DNA of 64,000 nucleotides, taken from contig CAJULT010000003.1 of assembly GCA_910587225.1 (NCBI GenBank), forward strand, positions 18,587 to 82,586, written 5' to 3'. The position numbers and the translations under genes were made by a program. Under the pieces are notes generated by a model that was not told the origin of the DNA, did no database searches, and was given only the letters and a program-made list of their open reading frames with translations. Below, one piece after another: positions 1 through 9,711 of the stretch. Each line of letters begins with the position of its first letter. Position 1 is the stretch's first letter. The stretch is from an uncultured Christensenellaceae bacterium. Lineage in GTDB: Bacteria > Bacillota > Clostridia > Christensenellales > UBA1242.

Positions 1-465
1 GTTAAATACACCTTTGAAAGTAGTAGTACTATTCCCTATTGGCGTCCATAATGAAGAGGAAAGGTCAATGTCTTGAGTTAGCTCATATTTGCCGCTCACA
101 TAGGTTGGATTTCCAACCATTACCATATACGACAAAAACGCCAAGTCATCGGCGCTCTTAATTTGATAATAGCCATTTTCCGTGTTGACATTCAAGCTTG
201 TTGAAGCGAGTGTGTCTGCATTGCCAAACTTAGACACCCAGTTATTCCCGCCGCTCACAACCACATCAGCCTCGGTTGGAATTTCCGTCTTCGCTTGGGT
301 TGGCGCTTCACTTACGCTTTCATCGGCAAAAGCCTGCACTACACGCGTTGATGTGTCAGCACCCAAACTAGCATCTCCTTTTAGTGATGGAATAAGACAG
401 CCAACGCCTCCCGCAAGAAGCATAGCCGCCATACAATAAAGCCCTTTGAAAAATTTCCTCTTCAT
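1..465 (-). CDS. Surface protein, 5' part only (runs off window)
   Basis: Open minus-strand frame from an ATG at 465 to the window edge (155 codons, no stop). An AGGAG Shine-Dalgarno lies just upstream. The N-terminus is basic (MKRKFF) followed by a hydrophobic stretch to about residue 26, which reads as an export signal; a Cys in GVGC could be a poor lipobox. Around residues 100-155 a module with the pattern Y-x-I-x-S-x-x-D-L-A-F-L, ELTQDIDL and WTPIG is visible. This is the repeat-type module found ahead of GLUG repeats in Clostridia surface proteins, and it resembles the C-terminal part of the giant lipoprotein at 16-25 kb. Function unknown; probably a large secreted adhesin-like protein. 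The rest lies outside the window. Confidence 0.75.
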   Translation of the reverse strand, partial: MKRKFFKGLYCMAAMLLAGGVGCLIPSLKGDASLGADTSTRVVQAFADESVSEAPTQAKTEIPTEADVVVSGGNNWVSKFGNADTLASTSLNVNTENGYYQIKSADDLAFLSYMVMVGNPTYVSGKYELTQDIDLSSSLWTPIGNSTTTFKGVFN

Positions 466-792
466 TGAAATTCTCCTTTTTGAAATTTAGCCAAAAATAC
501 CCTCTTTGACTTATGATTAATTATATAATAATCAGCTCGACAAAAACAAACAAAATAAGTCAAATTTATTGTTTTTAAAAAATATATTTTTAATCTTAAA
601 AAATCGAATTAAAAAATATTTTTTCAGCATTTTTAAATAATTATTTTTAAATTCATTTTTTGAGATTAAAATTTTAAAAATTATGCATATTTTTTTAATT
701 TTTTTAGCATTTTTTATTATTTTTTCATTAATTAATTTTAAAATAAAAAAATAATACTCAAAAATTGAGTGTTATTTGATTTTGTAAAACAA
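466..792. other. A/T-rich divergent intergenic region with one hairpin
   Basis: About 330 bases between the divergent surface-protein and trpS genes. Nearly pure A/T from 540 to 750. A hairpin with 11-bp arms (751-761 and 765-775, one G-T pair) lies just upstream of the trpS promoter. It has a T-rich 3' side and could stop transcription entering trpS, or in the other direction. No ORF with a ribosome binding site and no T-box-like structure is visible. Confidence 0.5.
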
Positions 793-821
793 TTGACTTA
801 AAACCTAAAAAGCCTTATAAT
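793..821 (+). promoter_or_regulatory. Sigma-A promoter of trpS
   Basis: TTGACT at 793-798, 17-base spacer, TATAAT at 816-821. Transcription should start near 828, giving a leader of about 30 bases before trpS, too short for a T-box. Confidence 0.8.
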
Positions 822-856
822 GAAAATATAAAACTTTAAAAAGAGGAAAATTTTTT

Positions 857-1909
857 ATGGCAGAAACTATTCTTTCAGGCATCAGACCAACCGGAAATTT
901 GCATTTAGGACACTACTGCGGCGCGATATCTCAGCTTGTTGAACTTCAAAATAAAGGAAGCTACGACAACTTTTTTGTTATGATTGCGGATGCACAAGCG
1001 CTTACAGACAACGCAAAGAATGTTGACAAAGTTAAAAATAATGTTATTCAAGTTGCTATAGATTTAATAAGTGCAGGCATAGATCCAAATAAAGTTACCA
1101 TATTTATTCAGTCACAAGTTCCCCAGCTGCACGAAATGACCGACTATTTTTTAAATCTTGTTACCCTATCTCGCCTAAAACGCAACCCGACTGTTAAAGA
1201 GGAATTAAAGCAACGAGGCTTTGAAAACAGCCTACCTGTCGGCTTTTTAACCTATCCGGTAAGCCAAGCAGCCGATATTTTGGCGTTTTCTACCACATTA
1301 GTACCTGCCGGAGATGACCAAAATCCAATGCTTGAGCAGTGCCGCGAAATTGTTCACACTTTTAATTCTACTTACGCTTCAATATTTACTATGCCTAAAA
1401 TTATGCTCCCTTCTAGCAAAACCCAAGCGCGCCTTCCAGGACTTGACGGAAAACTCAAAATGAGCAAGTCAGCAGGAAACGGAATAAATCTTTGCGATGA
1501 CGAGGCAACAGTAAAACAAAAAATAATGAATGCCTATACCGATCCAAATCATATTAAAGTATCAGATCCCGGTCAAATAGAAGGAAATGTCGTATTTACC
1601 TATCTCGATGTATTTTGCAAGGATGAGCATTTCGCGAAATATTTGCCCGACTATAAAAACCTTGCCGAGCTTAAAGAACACTATCGCCGCGGCGGACTTG
1701 GTGATGTAAAAGTTAAAATATTTTTAAATAACATTCTACAAGAACTTCTCACACCTATCCGCGCAAAAAGAGCGGAGCTTGAAAATAATATTGATAATGT
1801 ATACGATATGCTTTTTGAAAACGGAAAGAAAATGCGCAAAATAGCACAGGCAAAAATAGAACAAATGCATGATGCAATGGGAATAAATTATTTAAAATAT
1901 AGAAAATAA
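857..1909 (+). CDS. trpS: Tryptophanyl-tRNA synthetase
   Basis: Class Ic aminoacyl-tRNA synthetase charging tRNA-Trp in the cytoplasm. The HIGH signature appears as HLGH in GNLHLGHYCG near the N-terminus, and the KMSKS loop is present as KMSKSAGN around residue 200. At 350 residues it is close to the usual 330-350. ATG at 857 has an AGAGGA Shine-Dalgarno. It is a monocistronic unit with its own sigma-A promoter and a strong terminator directly downstream. No T-box leader precedes it, so regulation by uncharged tRNA is not evident here. Confidence 0.97.
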   Translation: MAETILSGIRPTGNLHLGHYCGAISQLVELQNKGSYDNFFVMIADAQALTDNAKNVDKVKNNVIQVAIDLISAGIDPNKVTIFIQSQVPQLHEMTDYFLNLVTLSRLKRNPTVKEELKQRGFENSLPVGFLTYPVSQAADILAFSTTLVPAGDDQNPMLEQCREIVHTFNSTYASIFTMPKIMLPSSKTQARLPGLDGKLKMSKSAGNGINLCDDEATVKQKIMNAYTDPNHIKVSDPGQIEGNVVFTYLDVFCKDEHFAKYLPDYKNLAELKEHYRRGGLGDVKVKIFLNNILQELLTPIRAKRAELENNIDNVYDMLFENGKKMRKIAQAKIEQMHDAMGINYLKYRK

Positions 1910-1922
1910 ATAAAAAAATATT

Positions 1923-1962
1923 AAAAAATACGCAAAAAAATAAATAAATTGCGTATTTTTTA
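1923..1962 (+). terminator. trpS terminator
   Basis: Inverted repeat AAAAAATACGCAA / TTGCGTATTTTTT with an A/T loop, followed by T residues; 14 bases after the trpS stop codon. Confidence 0.85.
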
Positions 1963-2057
1963 TTGATTTTAATTAAATTTATTTAAATTATTTTTATAAA
2001 AAATAATTATAATTTTTGACGGAATTTTTTCGCTCTAAAAATTAGCCGAAATTCCAC

Positions 2058-2087
2058 TTGACAGAAGCGCTAAAAAAATGCTAAAAT
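2058..2087 (+). promoter_or_regulatory. Promoter of tRNA-Gly
   Basis: TTGACA at 2058-2063, 18-base spacer, TAAAAT at 2082-2087 preceded by TGC (extended -10). The tRNA begins 9 bases later. Confidence 0.8.
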
Positions 2088-2096
2088 AAGGCATAT

Positions 2097-2171
2097 GCGA
2101 AAGTGGCCTAGTGGTATGGCATCAGCTTCCCAAGCTGAGGATCGCGGGTTCGAATCCCGTCTTTCGCTCCA
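2097..2171 (+). tRNA. tRNA-Gly (CCC)
   Basis: Full cloverleaf: acceptor GCGAAAG/CTTTCGC, anticodon stem TCAGC/GCTGA with loop TTCCCAA (anticodon CCC), T-arm with TTCGAAT, and encoded CCA. 75 bases including CCA. Transcribed alone from its own promoter with a terminator right after. Confidence 0.95.
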
Positions 2172-2175
2172 TGCA

Positions 2176-2204
2176 AAATACGTGCCTTACGCACGTATTT
2201 TTTT
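2176..2204 (+). terminator. tRNA-Gly terminator
   Basis: AAATACGTGC / GCACGTATTT hairpin followed by a T run. It ends two bases before the radC stop codon and may also act weakly on radC transcripts. Confidence 0.85.
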
Positions 2205-2205
2205 A

Positions 2206-2919
2206 TTATCTCTCATCCGAAGTAAAGAACCTATCCATTCTTCCACTCTCAATGCTGTATATGCCGTCTATGCCCACTACATAGTGATCCATAAAACGCA
2301 CACCTAGTGACTGAAAGAGGAATTTAATGTTGGTCGTTGCTTCTAAGTCTTGTTGGGATGGTTTTGCACGACCTCCTGGATGATTGTGTACTAGAAATAC
2401 AAAGGCTGGATTGGTAGCATTGATAAACTTTGTTATCTCCCTTTGGCTTATTCCTACCATACTTATGCTACCTTTGGCTAGTAGTCTTGCGGAGATTAAT
2501 CTGAAACCTATATCTAAGGCGACTATGTACAGCTCTTCTGTTATCTTTATTCTTACGAGGTCTTCTACAAAATCTAGAAGATCTATTGTATCATTCAGAC
2601 ATGGTCTTTCTTCATACGTGCTTTGCATGTAGTAATCAAATATCTCAGGAAATTTAGTTATCAGCGCTGCTGCGCGTTTACCTATTCCCCTTACCATCAT
2701 CATGTCTTGGGGATCAGCGTTAAACACTCCGGCTACATTGCCATATCTGTCAAGTAGCCGATGTGCTAACGGATTAGTATCACCTCTGGGAAAAACATAC
2801 GTTAGGATAAACTCTAATGCTTGAACTTTACTTACATTACTAAGCCCTGCATTATCAACTAGCTCCAAAAGCCTTCCTCTATGCCCTTCATGTATGTTCT
2901 TCTCATCTGTGTATTTCAT
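2206..2919 (-). CDS. radC: RadC-type JAB-domain protein
   Basis: RadC/UPF0758 family protein, 237 residues. A helix-hairpin-helix (VRGIGKRAAALI) lies in the N-terminal third. The C-terminal JAB/MPN+ domain carries the zinc motif HNHPGG followed about 10 residues later by the acidic ligand (SQQDLEAT). An upstream ATG at 2940 exists, but the AGGAGA just before the ATG at 2919 makes 2919 the start. Historically named for DNA repair; its true role is unsettled, and it probably acts as a metal-dependent hydrolase. Single gene with an extended -10 promoter. Confidence 0.92.
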   Translation of the reverse strand: MKYTDEKNIHEGHRGRLLELVDNAGLSNVSKVQALEFILTYVFPRGDTNPLAHRLLDRYGNVAGVFNADPQDMMMVRGIGKRAAALITKFPEIFDYYMQSTYEERPCLNDTIDLLDFVEDLVRIKITEELYIVALDIGFRLISARLLAKGSISMVGISQREITKFINATNPAFVFLVHNHPGGRAKPSQQDLEATTNIKFLFQSLGVRFMDHYVVGIDGIYSIESGRMDRFFTSDER

Positions 2920-2942
2920 TTGTTTTCTCCTTTTGTGCAAAT

Positions 2943-2951
2943 ATTATAGCA
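2943..2951 (-). promoter_or_regulatory. Extended -10 promoter of radC
   Basis: TGC followed by TATAAT on the minus strand, 24 bases before the radC start; the -35 region is weak. Confidence 0.6.
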
Positions 2952-2973
2952 TGCGAACATCAAATTATAAAAT

Positions 2974-3000
2974 AAAAAACAGGGCTTTCGCCCTGCTTTT

Positions 3001-3002
<2 letters not shown>
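2974..3002 (-). terminator. Terminator of collagen-like gene
   Basis: AAAAAAGCAGGGC / GCCCTGTTTTTT hairpin on the minus strand. Its 5' arm overlaps the stop codon of the collagen-like gene. Confidence 0.88.
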
Positions 3003-5154
<2,152 letters not shown>

Positions 5155-5205
5155 AAAAATATGATATGCAGGCAAAAATATTTTCGACTTTTTTCGAATT
5201 GGGTA

Positions 5206-5234
5206 TTGACAATTATCGCTAGTCATGGTATCAT
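5206..5234 (+). promoter_or_regulatory. Strong sigma-A promoter
   Basis: TTGACA at 5206-5211, 17-base spacer, TATCAT at 5229-5234, about 30 bases before the small gene at 5267. Confidence 0.8.
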
Positions 5235-5266
5235 AATTTCACACTAAAAAACGGAGGAGAAAAGTA

Positions 5267-5476
5267 ATGGACGATATGTTTGAAATGGAAGGGTACTCAA
5301 CAATTGTTGCTAAACCAATGCGTATTGGAATGGGTAAAACAGTTCGATTAAATACAAAGTACAATGAGTACGAACTACGTCGCGAGTCTGATCCTAATCG
5401 TAGAAGAGTCCCACATGCGAAGCGCAATGTTAAGGCTCTTGCCGCAAAGGAACAGGATGCTCAATGCGAAGATTAA
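5267..5476 (+). CDS. Small basic hypothetical protein, 69 aa
   Basis: Supported as a real gene by a consensus sigma-A promoter, a near-perfect CGGAGGAGA ribosome binding site 8 bases before the ATG, and a terminator 11 bases after the stop. The protein starts acidic (MDDMFEMEG) and becomes Arg/Lys-rich around residues 38-55 (RRESDPNRRRVPHAKR). No Cys pair, signal or membrane segment is visible. I do not recognise the family. The basic middle would suit nucleic acid or ribosome binding, but this is a guess from composition. Confidence 0.75.
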   Translation: MDDMFEMEGYSTIVAKPMRIGMGKTVRLNTKYNEYELRRESDPNRRRVPHAKRNVKALAAKEQDAQCED

Positions 5477-5486
5477 TGTTAAATAA

Positions 5487-5515
5487 AATATAGCGCACTT
5501 TAGCGCTATTTTTTA
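5487..5515. terminator. Shared bidirectional terminator
   Basis: TAGCGC / GCGCTA hairpin flanked by A and T runs, between the convergent genes at 5267 (+) and 5506 (-). Confidence 0.8.
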
Positions 5516-5700
5516 TTGTCTTTTTGACACCTTCGTTGAGTTTCTATCAGCCCTATATTTGAGGAAAGTGCGGCAAAAAAGGTGCGGAGAGTGCAAAGCT
5601 CCCCCATGGTCGCATTTTTAGATAGCGATATGGCAAGGCTTGACGCAAAAGCGGCAAGTTCTTCCGCGCATATGTCGCAAACTGATCCCTTCTTTTCCAT
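5506..5700 (-). CDS. DUF6774-like small protein, 64 aa
   Basis: The C-terminal pattern (Ala-rich helix with two Cys, then LSKNATMGELCTLRTFFAAL) resembles the short DUF6774 proteins common in gut Clostridia (helix - DELxxLxxxFxxLxxxL), whose function is unknown. I place the start at the Met at 5700, since that length suits the family; an upstream in-frame ATG at 5766 would add 22 residues. No good Shine-Dalgarno is seen for either. It is divergent from the OLE RNA promoter at 5771. Confidence 0.5.
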   Translation of the reverse strand: MEKKGSVCDICAEELAAFASSLAISLSKNATMGELCTLRTFFAALSSNIGLIETQRRCQKDNKK

Positions 5701-5770
5701 ATTAATATTTACGCAAATAGCTATATTTTTGATAGTGTTTTCCCGCAAAATCCACCGTCCGCGCATTCAC

Positions 5771-5799
5771 TTGACAATTATTTTTGTTTATGTTAATAT
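5771..5799 (+). promoter_or_regulatory. Promoter of OLE RNA
   Basis: TTGACA at 5771-5776, 17-base spacer, TAATAT at 5794-5799 (a TATAAT also overlaps at 5797). Predicted start near 5806, one to three bases before the closing helix of the RNA. Confidence 0.8.
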
Positions 5800-5806
5800 A
5801 ATACTA

Positions 5807-6380
5807 TCACGAAGGTGCAGTATTCTAGTCAACTAGTGCGAATGAGAATGCCGAAATAAGCATTGATGGCACAACTATGAAGTTCGTGGTGCTGGCTTTG
5901 GTTGCCCAAATCGGGGCTGGTACTGGGAGTTAAGATTTTTGGGTGGCGAGTAATGGCATACACGCTTAAGCCCAATTATCGCGGAGACCCAAGTGGGTAA
6001 AGAAAATATGAAGGCATATCTATTTATCGCTTGGATGAGAAACCTGCAATGTGGCGAAAGTTGCGTGCAGTGTAGCCTGCTTTGAGTGGATTGTTTGGAA
6101 TAGAGCGTAAATCAATATTTATCCAAAGTACACGGAAGATATTCGGTTGCTCTTGAAATTACGTCCGCAAAATAAAGATAAGTTCGTACGATGTTGTTAA
6201 GGAAATCTTCTAGACTGTTTGCGTGAGCGAGATACTATGGGGATTATAGTGTGGTCTAAGTGGCGATTCGGTGCAAGTTCTGCGTAAAGGGAAACCGCTC
6301 TGCTGGTAACGGAAGAGTGCAGAATTGGGAAATCCAACCGAACCTATGCCGCAAGGTTTACTCATAGTATTGCCTTCGTA
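5807..6380 (+). ncRNA. OLE RNA (ornate, large, extremophilic)
   Basis: About 570 non-coding bases with many short complementary segments and its own promoter. The ends pair: ACGAAGG at 5809-5815 with CCTTCGT at 6373-6379. The 5' part has stretches I recognise from the OLE family (GAAGGTGCAGT, AATAAGCAT, GGCACAACTATG, GGTTGCCCAAATCGGGGC, TGGTACTGGGAG), and the gene downstream is oapA, the classic partner. OLE RNAs form a membrane ribonucleoprotein with OapA and OapB and are linked to cold, ethanol and Mg2+ tolerance in halophilic and thermophilic Bacillota. The exact 3' end is uncertain; the RNA may be cut from an oapA-containing transcript. Here it stands alone, outside the isoprenoid/DNA-repair operon where it often lies. 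Confidence 0.88.
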
Positions 6381-6412
6381 AATTAAAATTAAAGCTTTGT
6401 GCTAAAATATAT

Positions 6413-6970
6413 ATGAAAGAAAAACAGAAAAAAACTAAACATTCTAACGCTTGGATATGGCCTATAAAGATTTTTATAATTGCCATAGTTCTTTCTTTGT
6501 CGTTCAGCATAGTAAGTGAGTTAGCTTTAACCGGCGCACATATTGCTGTGGCGATTGTAGTAATACTCGTCTTTATTGGAATAAGCATCGTGTTTGATAT
6601 GCTTGGACTTGCGGTAGCTTCAAGTGACCTCAATCATTTTACTGCTATGGCAGCGAGAAAAGTCAAAGGCAGTAAGCAGGCAATAGCCCTTAACAAAAAT
6701 GCTGACAAAGTATCTTCGGTTTGCGCTGACGTTATCGGTGACGTATGCGGAATATTGGCTGGTGCAGCTGGCGCGAGTATAGTTGCCAAGATTGCACTAG
6801 CAGCAAATGGTGATTTCATATCAATATTAATCGCCTCTTCAATTTCGGCAGCAATCGCCGGACTAACGATATTTGGTAAGGCAAGTTTAAAGCGATATGC
6901 AATCAAACACGGAAATGAAATCACCTTAAAACTTGCTAAGTTTATCAATTTCTTTACTAGGAAAGATTAA
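6413..6970 (+). CDS. oapA: OLE-associated membrane protein OapA
   Basis: 185 residues with hydrophobic segments at about 15-35, 42-62, 105-125 and 135-155. Between the second and third lies the family core: FDMLGLAVASSD, HFTAMAARKVKG, SKQAIALNKNADKVSSVC and DVIGDVCGILAG, distantly like the CNNM/CorB DUF21 membrane domain. OapA binds OLE RNA and holds it at the membrane. It follows the OLE RNA by about 30 bases. No Shine-Dalgarno is seen; a TGC-TAAAAT extended -10 lies 4 bases before the ATG, so translation may be from a leaderless or a processed transcript. A strong terminator follows. Confidence 0.88.
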   Translation: MKEKQKKTKHSNAWIWPIKIFIIAIVLSLSFSIVSELALTGAHIAVAIVVILVFIGISIVFDMLGLAVASSDLNHFTAMAARKVKGSKQAIALNKNADKVSSVCADVIGDVCGILAGAAGASIVAKIALAANGDFISILIASSISAAIAGLTIFGKASLKRYAIKHGNEITLKLAKFINFFTRKD

Positions 6971-6987
6971 AAAACTGTTTTTCAATT

Positions 6988-7017
6988 AAAAAAGCGGAGT
7001 TCTACTTCCGCTTTTTT
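6988..7017. terminator. Bidirectional terminator, oapA / gltX
   Basis: AAAAAAGCGGA / TCCGCTTTTTT hairpin between the convergent oapA and gltX genes. Confidence 0.88.
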
Positions 7018-7018
7018 G

Positions 7019-8644
7019 TTATGCATTTTTAAGCCTTTCTATAATTTCCTTTTCGCCCATGATTGTCATAAGCTCATAGATGTCTGGTGAAATCTTTTGC
7101 CCCGTTAGCGCCACTCGCAAATGTTCGCAAGCTTTCGCCATATCCCCTTTAAATGCCTCTGGGTTTGCTTTATACGCCTTTCTATCTGTTGCGTAACCAA
7201 GTTTTTCGGCAGTTTCTTTCACGTAGCCATACCATTCATCCTTATCTTTTGGCATTTTAAAGTTTTTAAGGTATGTTTCTACAAATTCATGATACTGCTC
7301 CGCATTATCTATTTCCTTATCGGTTGGGCGAGTAAACATATATTTAAAGTGGTCTTCAATCATGCTCCACATGTATATATCTTTACGAGGTTTCAATCCC
7401 CCACGATCGATCGAGCAAACCTTAATTGCATAATCCTTATTTTCTTCAAGATATTTAGCAAGAGCAGGTTTAAATTCTTTTGCCCATTTAAGCCACTCGT
7501 CGTAAACCTCTTCGGCGGTCATTTTAGCTATGATATTTTTAGAAATATCGTTGAGTTTAACAATATCAAATACCGGAGCGCCAGTTGTAATATCATTGAT
7601 ACCGAAATTAAATTCTCGCCAAGACTTATCAGGATTTTGCGCTCTCCAAATTTCAAAGCCGGAATTGATAAGGTTTAATAGATATTCGAGTACCGCATCA
7701 GTCGGATATCCCATTTCAAAATAGTAAAGCATTTTAAATTCAGGGTCATAACGCTTTGAGATTTTACGACGATTCCCGTTTTCTCCAAGCTTGCATATCT
7801 TTGGGTTATGGCAATATGCAGTCGGCTTAAAACCAAGTGCGTCAAATATTTCAAGGTGAACAGGAGTTGAGGCAATATACTCTTCCCCGCGCACAACAAC
7901 AGTTGTTCCCATTAGCGTATCATCAACCGCATGCGCAAATGGATATGGAGGAATACCATCATTCTTCAAAAGAACCACGTCCTTAGCATTCGCTTTTGCT
8001 TCAATATCACCTTTTATAAGGTCATGAAATTTAATTCTTTGAGAGCCGTCATTTTTTGTTCGCAATCTAATTGCAAACTTATCACCATTGTCAAGGTGAG
8101 CCTTAACCTGCTCCATTGTCAAATCGCGGCATGGGTCAAATTCAGTTTCGTCATTTTCTAAGAATTTTGTTTTGCGCTCTTCAAGTATTTCTTCCAAACT
8201 TTCTGTTTTTTTGCAAAAACATGGGAAAGCGCGCCCTCTTGATACTAGGTCTTTTGCGAATGCTTTATAAATATTCCCTCTTTGAGATTGCACATAAGGT
8301 CCGTAAGCACCTATATCTTTGCCATCAAGTGTTTGATATTCGTTAATTTTAATATTAAAACGATTTAGAATATCAAAAATAAACTCTCTTGCGCCTTCCA
8401 CCTCGCGTTTAGCGTCGGTATCTTCCAGTCTTAAAAAGAAAACCCCATTTGAAGCTTGGCAAAGAGAATAAGAAATAAATGCCTGAAAGAAGTTTCCAAT
8501 ATGCATAAAGCCTGTCGGACTTGGTGCGAAACGAGAAACAACCTCGCCATTATTTAAATTGCGAGGTGGATATTTTTTTAATATATCTTGTACTGTTAGC
8601 TTAACATCTGGATATAGCATATCCGCAAGTTTTTGATAATCCAT
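7019..8644 (-). CDS. gltX: Glutamyl-tRNA synthetase
   Basis: Class Ib synthetase, 541 residues, longer than the usual ~485. The N-terminal Rossmann core has RFAPSPTGFMHIGN (HIGH motif as HIGN) and FLRLEDTD; the KMSKS-type loop is KISKRYDP. The C-terminal anticodon-binding part is helical. ATG at 8644 has a TAGGAGAAAA ribosome binding site that overlaps the stop codon of the preceding gene, so it is the last gene of the typA-dnaB operon. Bacillota lacking GlnRS use a GluRS that also charges tRNA-Gln; whether this one does cannot be seen here. Confidence 0.93.
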   Translation of the reverse strand: MDYQKLADMLYPDVKLTVQDILKKYPPRNLNNGEVVSRFAPSPTGFMHIGNFFQAFISYSLCQASNGVFFLRLEDTDAKREVEGAREFIFDILNRFNIKINEYQTLDGKDIGAYGPYVQSQRGNIYKAFAKDLVSRGRAFPCFCKKTESLEEILEERKTKFLENDETEFDPCRDLTMEQVKAHLDNGDKFAIRLRTKNDGSQRIKFHDLIKGDIEAKANAKDVVLLKNDGIPPYPFAHAVDDTLMGTTVVVRGEEYIASTPVHLEIFDALGFKPTAYCHNPKICKLGENGNRRKISKRYDPEFKMLYYFEMGYPTDAVLEYLLNLINSGFEIWRAQNPDKSWREFNFGINDITTGAPVFDIVKLNDISKNIIAKMTAEEVYDEWLKWAKEFKPALAKYLEENKDYAIKVCSIDRGGLKPRKDIYMWSMIEDHFKYMFTRPTDKEIDNAEQYHEFVETYLKNFKMPKDKDEWYGYVKETAEKLGYATDRKAYKANPEAFKGDMAKACEHLRVALTGQKISPDIYELMTIMGEKEIIERLKNA

Positions 8645-8652
8645 GTTTTCTC

Positions 8653-9711
8653 CTAATTAAAATATGCGTAAATGTAATCGGTAAAAGCTGGCAAATATAC
8701 ATTGTAATAATCTTGAATTTCGCCATAATAGCCTGCTACATTTGCGTTATTTTTCTGATATTCGGCAATTTTGCATTCATACTTTGTATAAAAATCTCTA
8801 AACGAAAAGTTTCTAAAAGCTTCATTTATCAAAGGTTTTTCACTTGCAAGAAGGTTAATTTTGTTTAAAATATCAGAAACCTTTGTATTGTTATATACTT
8901 CTTTTCCTTCTACTACGGTTGGGTAAGAAGCAAGATAGTTAGAGTCCCAATCTCTATTAACAAAGCGTGATATCAGCTCGGACAGATTTTGCTTTTGCTG
9001 ATTTATAAAGTTAACAAATTCAATATTTTCTACTGTACCTTTCAGCTCATAGTCGCGTGAGCCTAGTTCTCTTGCAAGAAGGTTATAATATTCCTGTCCG
9101 ACCTTTAACGAAACGTAATCGCTTATAACGCTATTATCTGCCTTGGTCACAGCAGTAGTTACAAGTCCTTGATATTTATTGAACACCTTTACTTCAATCT
9201 CAGCAAGACTTTCTGCGAGATCATAAGCAGATCCGATAAAATCATGAGCTGCCACCCTAAAAGTTTGAAGTGCGCCCGCTTTGATATCAGCATTGGTAAA
9301 ACTAACATATCTATCGTACTCGGTTGAGAGTCTATAATAATTGGTAGAAAATTTATATAAATCTTTTTCAAAATTGTTTACAGCACCTTTGCCTTCACCT
9401 GAAAGCTTAATGCTAGCTAATTTATCAAGGTCGCCTTGGTAGTCAGTTATAAAAGTCATTGGGATAACTAAAAGTTTATTATAATATCCATAGTTGCCGC
9501 TATTTTCATAAAACGGTCTAAGCGCAAAATTGGTAATAGCGCCGTCTATATTATCACTGACAAACATGCTATCGCTACCCATGTCAAAAATAAGAGAGTC
9601 AAGCTTATCATACTTCATAGTGTTTTCACTGCCTTTGTCGCAGGCGAACATACTAACGCTGCAAACACACAAAAGCAAAGCAAAAACTATTTTCATAAAT
9701 TTATTTTTCAT
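8653..9711 (-). CDS. Exported lipoprotein, unknown function, 352 aa
   Basis: Signal peptide MKNKFMKIVFALLLCVCSV followed by lipobox SMFAC, so a membrane-anchored lipoprotein. The mature part looks mainly alpha-helical with many Tyr and charged residues; I recognise no family. Its ATG overlaps the stop of the upstream gene (ATGA) and an AGGAGGG ribosome binding site lies inside that gene, so the two are translationally coupled. The partner (9708-10604) is also exported and of similar composition, suggesting that they work as a pair at the membrane. Placed between dnaB and gltX. Confidence 0.8.
   Translation of the reverse strand: MKNKFMKIVFALLLCVCSVSMFACDKGSENTMKYDKLDSLIFDMGSDSMFVSDNIDGAITNFALRPFYENSGNYGYYNKLLVIPMTFITDYQGDLDKLASIKLSGEGKGAVNNFEKDLYKFSTNYYRLSTEYDRYVSFTNADIKAGALQTFRVAAHDFIGSAYDLAESLAEIEVKVFNKYQGLVTTAVTKADNSVISDYVSLKVGQEYYNLLARELGSRDYELKGTVENIEFVNFINQQKQNLSELISRFVNRDWDSNYLASYPTVVEGKEVYNNTKVSDILNKINLLASEKPLINEAFRNFSFRDFYTKYECKIAEYQKNNANVAGYYGEIQDYYNVYLPAFTDYIYAYFN

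Noticed and set aside
466..856. T-box riboswitch ahead of trpS
   Set aside because: The promoter at 793-821 leaves a leader of only about 30 bases, and no specifier loop or T-box sequence is present.
2095..2307. 70-codon frame running through tRNA-Gly
   Set aside because: Starts inside the tRNA promoter region and codes through the tRNA and its terminator.
7121..7678. 185-codon plus-strand frame opposite gltX
   Set aside because: Shadow of gltX; hydrophobic Phe/Ile-rich product from antisense of Lys/Asn codons, no ribosome binding site.
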